Assembly: GCA_937872925.1 (NCBI GenBank) | Contig: CALMUT010000364.1 | Location: 1-36,606, forward strand | DNA: 36,606 bases | Source: an uncultured Myxococcales bacterium | GTDB lineage: Bacteria > Myxococcota_A > Polyangia > Polyangiales > Polyangiaceae | Reading direction: 5' to 3' | Shown: positions 16,206 to 24,214 of the stretch, one piece after another | Layout of the letters: every line of letters begins with the position of its first letter | How positions within the stretch are numbered: position 1 is the first letter of the stretch | Program-made: the position numbers and the translations under genes | Notes under the pieces: generated by a model | The model's database searches: none | What the model was told of the DNA's origin: nothing | Seen by the model: the letters and a program-made list of their open reading frames with translations, nothing else

Positions 16206-18472
16206 GGCGCCTCCGTGATGATGCGAAGTAAGTCAGCGTCGCTACCGCTAATGTTCAGGGTTACGGTGCGACCGTCTGCGCTCAACTCGACGCGGTCCTG
16301 CCCCGGCTCCAAGCCTTGAGGGCCGCTGGAGTAGCTAACTCCCGCGGCGGCGAGCTGCGTCGTTGCGTCGCTCAGGGAGCCGTCTGCGATGATCACCCCG
16401 AGGACGGGTGTCGCAAAGCGGACCCGTCCAACCAAAGGTCTGGACAGCTCACCCGCGCGTCGGGCTAGCAAGAAGCTTCGCACTTTGGTGCCACCGGCGA
16501 GGGGAGTCGGGGTCTTGGAGCTGTCTACGACGCCGGGCCCAGCCCCGTCGATGATGAGGGGAGTGGACAGCGTGACGCTGGATTCGCTGAACACGCGCAT
16601 CAGCGGCGGCTCGGATGCGACGCAGCGGTCCGGCGCCGGGAGCGTCGCGAGGTCGATGGTTTCAGGCAATAGCGCGGTTCGCAGGTCGCCTTCGGCCCAC
16701 ACCGCTGCGGGTCCGGAAAGCGTAGATGATCGCGAACTTGCCACCCGTGCCGCATCCGCTGCCGCGGTTTCACCCAGGCAAATTGCATCGAGAACGCAGT
16801 CCAGCTGGTGCGCCGGGTCGAGGATGCCTTCTGCGACGCACACTGCCAGGGCTTGCTTGCGTTCGGCCAAAGGAATGTCGTCGAGGGTCGCCAGCGCGGA
16901 AGGGAAGTTCGCCTTAACGTAGGTGCTTGCATCTTCTCCCGTCGCGTAATCGAAGAGAGAGTTTGCGTCCGTCACGCGCCAGGACTCGCCAAACTTGTTG
17001 TAAAGAAGATCGAATTCGACCGGTGGCAACAACACGTCGCCGCTCGCCGTGACCCGGTCGTTCTCGGGGTCGCCGTCGAACTGACCCAGCAAACCGCGCA
17101 CCGCGTTCATTCGCGAGGCGGGCAAGCGCAGCTCAAGCCGCCCCGATTGAGATGATAGATTGGCGCGAAGATGTTGCCCGTCCGGCCAATCCAAAGTCAC
17201 GACCTTGGACGAGATGACCACTTCGGCGCCATCGGCCAAGCTGACCCCCGCGCCGACGGAAAGGGGCTCTCCGTCCAGACGCACGGCAAACGCCGGTCGC
17301 GATACAATCGATAGGCGTTGCGCGCCGGCGCGAACCGCCACGGCGGTACCGACGCTGATGTTCTTGCACGCCAAGAGCGGACTAGAGGTGTCCATGGGCT
17401 CGAAGCGCGCCTGCACTTCCAAGGCAGGGTCGGCATCGCTGCGCAGCAGCACGTATTCGCCTGCGCCCTGAAAATTGAACGCGTCACCGTCGAGGCTGAT
17501 CATATGTGGATCGCCCCAGAACCCCGCTTGTTTCGAGGCGTTGCCGCTGCTGGGCTTCACCCAGTCCTTCGACGCCGGCTTCGCAGCAGAGCCTTTGCAC
17601 AGTGGCTGTTGGATGGACCCAAAGCCTTCCAGTGTTGTGGTCCCGCTGCCCGCGCCGGCAGCCGTGGCCGGCTCCTCGCCCAAGCAGTGACTGACGTGGC
17701 GCTCGACTTCGCGCCACCAGCTACGGTCGGAGAAGACCGTGGATAGGATGCGCTCCGCGTCGCTGCCCAGGAGCGAATCAACCTGGGCATCTTTGGCCCA
17801 GGAGTCGACCTCCAGAACCGGGGTGAGCTTGCCGTCGAGCAGCACGTCCAAGGCACGTTGCTTTTCAGGTGCCCGGTAGCCGAGTTCGCTGAGCTGTGGA
17901 GCTTGCGAGGCGCGCAGCGCGTCATCAAACAGCAAGCCGCACGATGGCAACGTGTAGGCCGCGTCGGACAGAGGCAGCGATCCGCCGCAGCTGGGCGCGG
18001 CTTCGACGCCGTCAAAGCAAGGGCTCAAAGCAAAGGTGGAATGTACTTCTAGCCGCGTAGACTCCCGCTCGAGCTGTGCAACGACTCGATAAGCGTTCTC
18101 GAGGACAACTCCGTTGGTGACCAGCACTGTGTCGGGCTGGCCGGCCTGGCGCAGCACCGCTCGCAACGCCCCGTCGGCTTGAGTCGCGTCGTCGTAGAGT
18201 TGCTCGGCGGACAGGGTGCCAACCATGTCACCGGAGGAATCGAGCAGGTCTACTTCCACTTGCGGCGTTTCGATGGGCGCGCGGTAGCGATAGCTAGCGA
18301 CGCCCGTGCGCTCTCGCACCCAGTCGGGGGCCGCTAAATCTGCGGTCAGTGGGATCGCGCACAGGGGGGCAGCCGCGACTACGGTGGGCTCGGCGTTCGA
18401 ATCGCCGCAGCTCAACAGCAGCGAGCCAGCGCCCAAGGTCCAAACCAGCAAGGCGTATCGGGTCATAAGCAT
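16202..18472 (-). CDS. lipoprotein with VWFD domain, paralogue of the downstream gene
   Basis: The product has 756 residues. The signal peptide ends SLLLSC (lipobox Cys22). The N-terminal module (about 35-260) has paired cysteines and resembles the matching module of the downstream protein (both contain an SYRYR/SIRYN-type strand followed by VEVDLLD/IQLELLD). VWFD spans about 318-500: it starts FWGDPHMISLDGDAF, contains GEYVLLR, and ends NAVRGLLGQFDGDPEND with a YATGED.STY tail. The shared tail order shows that the two genes arose by duplication. The C-terminal about 180 residues replace the thrombospondin-C part with a different beta-rich domain containing TKVRSFLLARRAG, of no family I can name. 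ATG 18472 or ATG 18466 could be used. It is co-transcribed with the downstream paralogue (4-bp overlap). Confidence 0.75.
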   Translation of the reverse strand: MLMTRYALLVWTLGAGSLLLSCGDSNAEPTVVAAAPLCAIPLTADLAAPDWVRERTGVASYRYRAPIETPQVEVDLLDSSGDMVGTLSAEQLYDDATQADGALRAVLRQAGQPDTVLVTNGVVLENAYRVVAQLERESTRLEVHSTFALSPCFDGVEAAPSCGGSLPLSDAAYTLPSCGLLFDDALRASQAPQLSELGYRAPEKQRALDVLLDGKLTPVLEVDSWAKDAQVDSLLGSDAERILSTVFSDRSWWREVERHVSHCLGEEPATAAGAGSGTTTLEGFGSIQQPLCKGSAAKPASKDWVKPSSGNASKQAGFWGDPHMISLDGDAFNFQGAGEYVLLRSDADPALEVQARFEPMDTSSPLLACKNISVGTAVAVRAGAQRLSIVSRPAFAVRLDGEPLSVGAGVSLADGAEVVISSKVVTLDWPDGQHLRANLSSQSGRLELRLPASRMNAVRGLLGQFDGDPENDRVTASGDVLLPPVEFDLLYNKFGESWRVTDANSLFDYATGEDASTYVKANFPSALATLDDIPLAERKQALAVCVAEGILDPAHQLDCVLDAICLGETAAADAARVASSRSSTLSGPAAVWAEGDLRTALLPETIDLATLPAPDRCVASEPPLMRVFSESSVTLSTPLIIDGAGPGVVDSSKTPTPLAGGTKVRSFLLARRAGELSRPLVGRVRFATPVLGVIIADGSLSDATTQLAAAGVSYSSGPQGLEPGQDRVELSADGRTVTLNISGSDADLLRIITEAP

Positions 18473-18512
18473 CCGTTCTCAGCAGCGGGGCGGAGCAACT
18501 CCACAAAGGGGC

Positions 18513-18544
18513 GATCGCTGCGCCGCGCTGGCGCGGCAACGATC
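18513..18544 (-). terminator. two-tier GC hairpin upstream of the VWFD lipoprotein genes
   Basis: The outer stem GATCG/CGATC encloses an internal loop and a perfect 6-bp inner stem GCCGCG/CGCGGC with a 4-nt loop. It lies in the 229-bp gap between the propeller-like gene and the VWFD pair, all on the minus strand. It may end the upstream transcript or act in the leader of the downstream operon. No T-run follows. Confidence 0.3.
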
Positions 18545-18701
18545 ACCCAACGAGCTAGTCGTAGCAGCTGAGGTCGGCGAGGTCCACGCACCAATGGGGC
18601 AGAAGCGCGTCAGCGGCCCGTTGCAGCCCGCCGACGCGCTCTCCACGCCAGCTGCGGCAGAACGCGCACCTTTGATCAAGCCATCAAGACGCCGCGCACG
18701 C

Positions 18702-20069
18702 CTACTTCGCGGGCAGGGCGGGCACGTCGCTGCGACCGGCGAACTGCGGGAACCAAGCGAGGGCGGCCTCGAGTTCGAACGCCAGGGCGCGGTCGCCCTG
18801 GTGCGCGATCAGGGTTCGGCCGTCGAAGACCAGCGCCGGTGCGTACAGAGGCAGCTGCCAGCCCAACCACGAGCGCGGGAACGGGCCGATCTCCAAGAGC
18901 TCGACCCGCCCGCCGGGGAGGCCGTCCTTGTTCCGGTCAGGGTGCACGCTGGTGACGGCGATGAGCGGGCCGCCGAGGGAGACGGCGGCGGCGTAGCGTC
19001 CGCCCCGGTTGTCCAGGCGCTGATCGGGGTTGTCCGGGCGGATCACGCTGGTGACGTCTTCAGCGACGACGACGACGCGGCCGTCGGGTTGGGGAAACAC
19101 GCCGATGGTCTGTTTCGACGCGGGCACGGCAGCGGCGATCTCGCACGCGCCTGTCGCGAGGTCGGCGCGCAGTAGCTTCTCACCGGCGGTCGTGAGCCAG
19201 GCGACGCCGCGCAGAGCATCGACCGCGCCGTGGAGCTGGCGCTCGACGAGATAGCGTCGCTCTCGCTCCGGGACCTCCACGTAGTGGGCGCCACTGATGC
19301 CTTCGGGCAAGCTCAGCTCCTGCCAGCTGCCTCCAACTTCGACAGCCACGGTTTTTTCACCGACAAAGCGCCACCGGGATCCGTCCGCCTGCACGGTCAC
19401 GCCGTCGGCGGCAGGTGGCGCGGGCGGAGGGGCCACGACCGAAACGGGCACGCCGCTGGTCTTGATCAACTTCTTGACGGCCTTGTCCCAGTCCGCGCTG
19501 GGGCTCCAGTCGGCAGCCATATTCCAGTCCACGAGTTCGAGCGCGTCGCTGCTGGAGGCCGCGAACACGCGCCCGGCGTGCACGGTCATGTCGCGATCGC
19601 CGTCGGGAGCGCCCTTGGGTGGCTTGACCTTGCCCTTGAACAGGCGCAGGTAACCGTCGCGGAAGGCCAGCAGACGGAGTTCCTCGTCGGGAAAGCCGAT
19701 CGCGATCATGTCATTCGTAAGCGGGGCAATGGGGCCGCTAGTCTTCTCGACGCCCGACGCCAGTTCGTAGCCAACGGGCCCGCGTCGCAGGACCCAGGTT
19801 TCGTCGCCCGCCGCCACGGCGATGTGATCGCTGTCGAGGAAGGCTGCGAAGGTCGTGAGTCCGCTTTGGCACACGATGCGCGGGTCGCCGCCACCAGCGT
19901 CGATCTCGTACACGAACCGGCCATACCAACCCGCATTGTGGTAGACGAGGGTGCGGTCGCCGTGTCGCGCCAGTGTCTTGTCAAAACCGTCGACAGGTGC
20001 GGGAGGTGCCGGCGCAGGGATCTTCAGGTCCGTCGCGACGAGCTGCGGCTTGGGTTGCTTGGTAACCAT
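18702..20069 (-). CDS. predicted beta-propeller-like protein, unknown function
   Basis: The product has 455 residues from ATG 20069; the frame runs on upstream, but that part is not protein-like. No signal peptide or membrane helix is seen. The sequence is a series of short hydrophobic strands ending in patterns such as RTLVYHNAGWYGRFVYEID, HIAVAAGDETWVLRR, LRLLAFRDGYLRLF and RTLIAHQGDRALAFE. This looks like repeated four-strand blades, as in WD40/PQQ-like propellers, but without canonical WD or PQQ motifs. A Pro/Ala linker near 240-250 splits it into two halves. I cannot assign a function. It is divergent from the PaaK/CapK-family gene (209-bp shared upstream region) and lies 229 bp upstream of the VWFD genes. 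Confidence 0.65.
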   Translation of the reverse strand: MVTKQPKPQLVATDLKIPAPAPPAPVDGFDKTLARHGDRTLVYHNAGWYGRFVYEIDAGGGDPRIVCQSGLTTFAAFLDSDHIAVAAGDETWVLRRGPVGYELASGVEKTSGPIAPLTNDMIAIGFPDEELRLLAFRDGYLRLFKGKVKPPKGAPDGDRDMTVHAGRVFAASSSDALELVDWNMAADWSPSADWDKAVKKLIKTSGVPVSVVAPPPAPPAADGVTVQADGSRWRFVGEKTVAVEVGGSWQELSLPEGISGAHYVEVPERERRYLVERQLHGAVDALRGVAWLTTAGEKLLRADLATGACEIAAAVPASKQTIGVFPQPDGRVVVVAEDVTSVIRPDNPDQRLDNRGGRYAAAVSLGGPLIAVTSVHPDRNKDGLPGGRVELLEIGPFPRSWLGWQLPLYAPALVFDGRTLIAHQGDRALAFELEAALAWFPQFAGRSDVPALPAK

Positions 20070-20278
20070 GTCGCGAGAGTATCCTAGCTGGCAGACTAGG
20101 CGCATCGAGTCCCGGGCTCTACATAGTGGCCGCCCGTAGGGGCTCGGATTTTCACGATGATCGCAATGTTTTGTGGTGACAAGAAATCCAGCGCGCGTTC
20201 GTCCCCGGGAGTGACGAATTCGGCTCGACGTCACATCTGGCCGGAGCGACCTTGTGTCGACAACGAAGCGCGACAAGC

Positions 20279-21607
20279 ATGACCGCCGAACGATCCGTAC
20301 TCGACTCCCTTGCAGAGCTGTCGGGAGATCTGGGCGCCAGGCACACCATGGCCAGCGTGCTAGCCGCAACCGAGCGCTGGAGCGGAGCGGAACTCGCGCG
20401 TCATCAGCAATTGCGCCTGGACAAGTTGCTCTCGCATGCGCGCGCCAATGTGCCCTACTACGCGGACTTGCCAGATGTGAACGGGCCGCTGTGGAGCCCG
20501 GAGCAATTCCGTCAGCTCCCTGTCTTGACCCGTGAGACCCTGCGCGATCGTTCCGAAGAACTGCTCAGCCGCAACATCCCTGCCGGGCACCGCGTTGTTC
20601 GTGAAGCCAACAGCTCAGGTTCCACGGGCAGGCACGTCACCGTGAAGGTCGACGCCGTGTGCGCGGCGATGGGAGACGCCCTCGCCCTGCGAGACCATCG
20701 CTGGCACGGCCGTGACTTGAGCCTCAAGGCCGCAGGCATCCGCGCTATCCAACCCGGTGCGCCCAAACGCGAATTCCGGTGGGCCAGCGATGCGGGCAGC
20801 GGACCGCTTGTGTTGTTGGACGTGCATACCCCCATACGCGAGCAACTCGATTGGCTGCGGCGTGAGGCGCCGGCCTACGTGGCCACTTACGCCAGCAACG
20901 CAAGCGCGCTGTTGACGGAGGTCGAGCGAGGGGCTGTCACACTTCCGGGCTTGCGCGAAATTGGAACCTTTGGGGAAATGCTGCCCGACGACTTGCGGGA
21001 GCGCAGCCGACGCTTGCTCGGGATACCCGTGGTCGACGCCTACTCCAGCGCTGAGCTTGGCCTGATTGCGCTGCAATGCCCGAGCAGCGAGCACTATCAC
21101 GTACAGTCGGAGCACCTCTTGGTCGAGATCTTGAGGGAAGACGGCCTGCCGTGTGAGCCCGGAGAATCAGGACGGGTAATCGTCACCACGCTGCACGCTT
21201 TTGCCATGCCGCTGATCCGCTACGACGTGGGCGACTACGCCAGCGTTGGCCAGCCGTGCGCCTGCGGACGCGGGTTGCCGGTGATTGAGCGCATCCTCGG
21301 TCGTGCGCGCAACATGCTGCGCTTGCCCAACGGCGACGTGCTCTGGCCCCGCTATGGAACCATCCTATTGGGCAAGTTGTTTCCGCTGCGCCAGTTTCGC
21401 CTGGTGCAAACGAGCCTGACCCAAGTCGTGCTGGAGGTCGTCGTGACGCGGCCACTGCAGCCCGATGAAGAGCAACGACTGCGCGCGCTAGTGCTCGACA
21501 CCTTGGGCTACGCCTTCGAACTTGACATCCTGCACGTGGAAACCATCGAGCGTTCCCCGAGCGGGAAGTTCGAGGACTTCGTGTGCCGCATCGGCGAGGC
21601 GCGGTAA
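20279..21607 (+). CDS. PaaK/CapK-family adenylate-forming enzyme
   Basis: The product has 442 residues from ATG 20279. Family features of phenylacetate-CoA ligase (PaaK) and the related capsule protein CapK are present. There is an N-terminal helix-rich region with ANVPYYADL. The nucleotide-binding loop is SSGSTGRHV (about 112-120). A YSSAELGLIALQCP segment fills the adenylate-binding position. IRYDVGDYASVG is the A8-type motif, next to a Cys-containing CACGRGLP loop, followed by a C-terminal lid ending SPSGKFEDFV (the conserved lysine of the lid). The enzyme activates a carboxylate as its acyl-AMP, usually for CoA transfer. No phenylacetate-catabolic or capsule genes are adjacent, so the acid substrate is unknown. 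It converges with the lipoprotein gene 11 bp downstream. Confidence 0.85.
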   Translation: MTAERSVLDSLAELSGDLGARHTMASVLAATERWSGAELARHQQLRLDKLLSHARANVPYYADLPDVNGPLWSPEQFRQLPVLTRETLRDRSEELLSRNIPAGHRVVREANSSGSTGRHVTVKVDAVCAAMGDALALRDHRWHGRDLSLKAAGIRAIQPGAPKREFRWASDAGSGPLVLLDVHTPIREQLDWLRREAPAYVATYASNASALLTEVERGAVTLPGLREIGTFGEMLPDDLRERSRRLLGIPVVDAYSSAELGLIALQCPSSEHYHVQSEHLLVEILREDGLPCEPGESGRVIVTTLHAFAMPLIRYDVGDYASVGQPCACGRGLPVIERILGRARNMLRLPNGDVLWPRYGTILLGKLFPLRQFRLVQTSLTQVVLEVVVTRPLQPDEEQRLRALVLDTLGYAFELDILHVETIERSPSGKFEDFVCRIGEAR

Positions 21608-21618
21608 CTGACGCTGGC

Positions 21619-22296
21619 CTACGATTCGCAGTAGATGTTCAAGGTGCCGGCATCGACGCCGGACTGCTTGAAGCTGTTTTCGCTGGTGACGGTGCCGCAA
21701 GCGTCCGTAAGGTCGACGCTCATCGAATACAGGGAGAAGACGCCGTCCGGCACTTTGCCCTTTAGGTCAATGCTAAGCGCGTTTTTGTCGACAGTGAGTG
21801 GCGCGTTCGTCACGCTGCCGTTGATAAGGCCACCGTCGGAAGCAAGCGCGTCCCAATCGAAAGACACGGTTCCAGAAAGAACCTCTGCGACGCCCGGCGC
21901 CACAACCAGCGTCAGCAACTTCGTCACCGGATCAAACGTAGAGCTGGTGCCGGTGAGCTGTGAGCAGAGGACCGGGCTGGTGGGACACTGCTTGCAGGCG
22001 TTCGCCGCCCAATCGCGCCACTGAGTGATGCTCGTGTCCGAACCGGCTTCGCCGGGGATCGGCTCACACACCAGCCCTGCGTCCGCGCCAGCGCTGCCGC
22101 CGGAGCCACTGGTACCGCCCGAACCACTGGTACCGCCCGAACCGCTGGTACCACCCGAACCGCTGCTGCCACCGACGCCGCTATCCGCCGTGCCGCCCGC
22201 TCCAGCGTCATCCTTGACGGCTTTGTCTTCGTCCGAGCACGCCTGCATAGAAGCAAGCCCCACCACAGCCGCCATTGACCCCACCAAGAACCGCAT
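21619..22296 (-). CDS. lipoprotein with GGTSGS-repeat spacer, unknown C-terminal domain
   Basis: The product has 225 residues from ATG 22296. The signal peptide ends SMQAC (lipobox Cys20), followed by an acidic SDEDKAVKDDAG and a spacer of GGTSGS units coded by an 18-bp DNA repeat. The C-terminal about 140 residues begin with a Cys cluster (VCEPIPG, NACKQCP, LCSQL) and then form a beta-rich domain with SFDWDALASDGG and a final CGTVTSENSF...IYCES. The cysteine pairs suggest disulfides outside the cytoplasm. I do not recognise the domain. It is probably outer-membrane-anchored and specific to this lineage. Confidence 0.7.
   Translation of the reverse strand: MRFLVGSMAAVVGLASMQACSDEDKAVKDDAGAGGTADSGVGGSSGSGGTSGSGGTSGSGGTSGSGGSAGADAGLVCEPIPGEAGSDTSITQWRDWAANACKQCPTSPVLCSQLTGTSSTFDPVTKLLTLVVAPGVAEVLSGTVSFDWDALASDGGLINGSVTNAPLTVDKNALSIDLKGKVPDGVFSLYSMSVDLTDACGTVTSENSFKQSGVDAGTLNIYCES
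22103..22174. repeat. 18-bp tandem repeat, about four units, inside a lipoprotein gene
   Basis: Units start at 22103, 22121, 22139 and 22157. The first two read GA(G/A)CCACTGGTACCGCCC and differ at one base; the third differs at two positions and the fourth is degenerate. On the minus strand each unit codes for GGTSGS, so gain or loss of units keeps the frame and changes only the stalk length. Confidence 0.8.
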
Positions 22297-22530
22297 GACG
22301 CAAAGTAACCGGGCCTTCGGGCAAAAACAATCCGCCAAGTTCGCTCAGCTATCCAGCACTAGCCGCAGCGGCCCTCCGCCAGCTCGCAGCCGCGCGAAAT
22401 CTGAGGGACTTTTCGGAGTGTGCGCCGGCCCGGTCGAGACAATGAAGTTTTTCGGATGTGATTCGTCTAACGTGACTCCCGGTGTTGCGCGCGGGGGGCT
22501 CCGTGCGCAGACGGCGGGCAGGGCACGAAA

Positions 22531-23061
22531 ATGTTGCGGCACCTACCGATAGCAGTGTTGATGGCGTGGTTCGCCGCGGGCGCGGATGCTCCCGATGGCG
22601 CGGCCCCCACAGAACCCCCGAGTTCTCTTGATCCGGCTGCGTCGCGCGGCACGCTGAGTTTGAGCCACACCCACGCGCGGGTCCGCTCCTGTGAACGCAG
22701 CGTCCGCAAGGGCACGGTCGTCTGTACGCCTGAAAAAGAGCCCGCGGACGCGAGCACCACGCTACGCTTGATACCCGTCAAAAACCCGCGCATTGCCGGG
22801 GATGACAAGCGCGAGGTCAAAGATATCGCACTGGGTGAAAGCGGCCTACAGGACGAGGCGCTGGAGCTGGGCGCAGGCACTTGGGATTTGGACTGGACAG
22901 ACGCCGCGCGCCGAGCCCGGTTCCAGCTCGCGGCGGGCGACGAGCTGAGCATCCGCTTGGAGTCCGTCAGCGGAGCGTGTCGGGCCGTACGCCGAGAGTG
23001 TTCCCTCGTCGCGAGTGCCACCTCGCGCAAGATCCTGTTGCCCGCAGGCCGCGCACGCTAG
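22531..23061 (+). CDS. small exported protein, unknown function
   Basis: The product has 176 residues. The first 20 residues look like a Sec signal peptide with cleavage after AGADA, and there is no lipobox cysteine. The mature part is charged and strand-rich, with four cysteines in two pairs (RSCERS / VVCTP and GACRAV / RECSLV), suggesting two disulfides. No family is recognised. A 234-bp intergenic region separates it from the divergent lipoprotein gene; the next lipoprotein gene is 86 bp downstream on the same strand and may be co-transcribed. Confidence 0.6.
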   Translation: MLRHLPIAVLMAWFAAGADAPDGAAPTEPPSSLDPAASRGTLSLSHTHARVRSCERSVRKGTVVCTPEKEPADASTTLRLIPVKNPRIAGDDKREVKDIALGESGLQDEALELGAGTWDLDWTDAARRARFQLAAGDELSIRLESVSGACRAVRRECSLVASATSRKILLPAGRAR

Positions 23062-23147
23062 GGCGAACGGCCCCCCCGAGGCGCGGCGATCCGGGCTTTT
23101 ACGCCCATCCCTTGACGACCGCCCAAGAATGGAAAAAGACCTCGCCC

Positions 23148-24056
23148 ATGTTGAAGCAAACCACCTGGGCTTTTTCCCTTGTCGCGCTCATCGGCTGCGT
23201 CGCGTGTGCCACCGAAGATGACGACGGCGTTGGCAACTCCGGCGGCATCACCGGCACCGGAGCCACCGGCACGGGGGGCTTCGGCACGGGCGGATTTTCC
23301 ACGGGCGGTACCGACGCGGGCCTAGGCGGCAGCTCCGGAGGCGGCACGGCAGGGGCCTCGGGGGCCTCGGGCGCTGCGGGCACTGGCGGCGGCGCCGACG
23401 CGGGACCCACCGTGACGGTGACCGGGCGAGCCACCGGACTGCTGACCCCGACTACGGGGATCTCGGGCATCGCGGTCTGCCTCTATCAGGTGGCGAGCGT
23501 ACCCTGCGTCCAGACCGACACCAACGGCGACTACAGCCTCGCGGGCGTACCGGCGAGCTCCGAAGTGCTGCTCGAGTACAAAAAGTCTGGCTACCTCAAC
23601 GTGCTGCGCACGGTCACGACGGGCACGGGCCTGACGGACGTCGGGGTGGGCAACTTCCCAACAACGAACGAGGCCGCGGGCTTCGCCGCGTTGGTCGGCA
23701 CCACGATCGACCCCACCAAGGGCCAAGTGCTGTTCAGCGCGTTTCAGCCCGGCACTTCCGGATTTGCCGGCCAAGACGGCGTCACCGCGCTCATGACCCC
23801 GAACTCTGGCAGTGGGCCGCATTACATCAAGACGTCGCCAACCCAGCCGGACCCGACTCTGACCGCGACGGATACCCTCGGCTTCGGCCTGTATGCCAAC
23901 GTCAATCCGGGAACGGTCGACGTCACGCTCACGCACCCGAGCAAGACTTGCAAACGACTCGTCATTGGCTCCTTCGCGGGCTCGGGCCCGACCGCGAGCA
24001 AGGTTCCCGTCGTGGCGGGCTACCTAACCGCTGGCGCGGCGCTTGAGTGCCCCTGA
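23148..24056 (+). CDS. lipoprotein with Gly-rich spacer and carboxypeptidase-regulatory-like beta domain
   Basis: The product has 302 residues. The signal peptide ends ALIGC (lipobox Cys17; Cys20 also possible), then an acidic TEDDDG and a spacer of GTGGFGTGG and Gly/Ala/Ser character to about residue 85. Residues about 87-165 match a carboxypeptidase-regulatory-like (transthyretin-like) beta-sandwich: VTVTGRATGLLTPTTGISG, VQTDTNGDYSLAGVPASSEV and a following LEYKKSGYL strand. The rest is beta-rich and ends with a Cys-containing HPSKTCKRLVIG segment. Such domains are usually adhesive or structural. The upstream in-frame extension is antisense-type noise, and ATG 23148 gives a clean signal peptide. 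It probably sits in the outer membrane, exposed on a Gly-rich stalk. Confidence 0.75.
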   Translation: MLKQTTWAFSLVALIGCVACATEDDDGVGNSGGITGTGATGTGGFGTGGFSTGGTDAGLGGSSGGGTAGASGASGAAGTGGGADAGPTVTVTGRATGLLTPTTGISGIAVCLYQVASVPCVQTDTNGDYSLAGVPASSEVLLEYKKSGYLNVLRTVTTGTGLTDVGVGNFPTTNEAAGFAALVGTTIDPTKGQVLFSAFQPGTSGFAGQDGVTALMTPNSGSGPHYIKTSPTQPDPTLTATDTLGFGLYANVNPGTVDVTLTHPSKTCKRLVIGSFAGSGPTASKVPVVAGYLTAGAALECP

Positions 24057-24214
24057 GCGCACGCCGGAAGACGCCGCTTCTGCCCAATATTTAGGCGAAA
24101 CCCGGGGAATACTCCCGCGCGGGACAGGGTTTGTCCTGTGGGTTCGGCGCGTCTGGGTGGTGTCGGGGCAGAAAGCCCTGATATACGCGATGGCGGTCGC
24201 ATCAAGGAAAGCCC

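Noticed and set aside
18479..18679. A 66-codon frame with several cysteines before the VWFD operon
   Set aside because: Poor composition and a strong hairpin within it; no start context. The gap is better explained as regulatory or non-coding.
19230..20087. A 285-codon plus-strand frame opposite the propeller-like gene
   Set aside because: Antisense shadow. The minus-strand frame has a better start and globular composition.
22345..22542. A 65-codon minus-strand frame in the 234-bp gap between two divergent genes
   Set aside because: It overlaps the start of the exported-protein gene and shows no domain or ribosome site.
24114..24139. CCCGCGCGGG palindrome and a GGACA/TGTCC hairpin between the lipoprotein gene and moxR
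   Set aside because: Short stems in GC-rich DNA with no T-run; could occur by chance.
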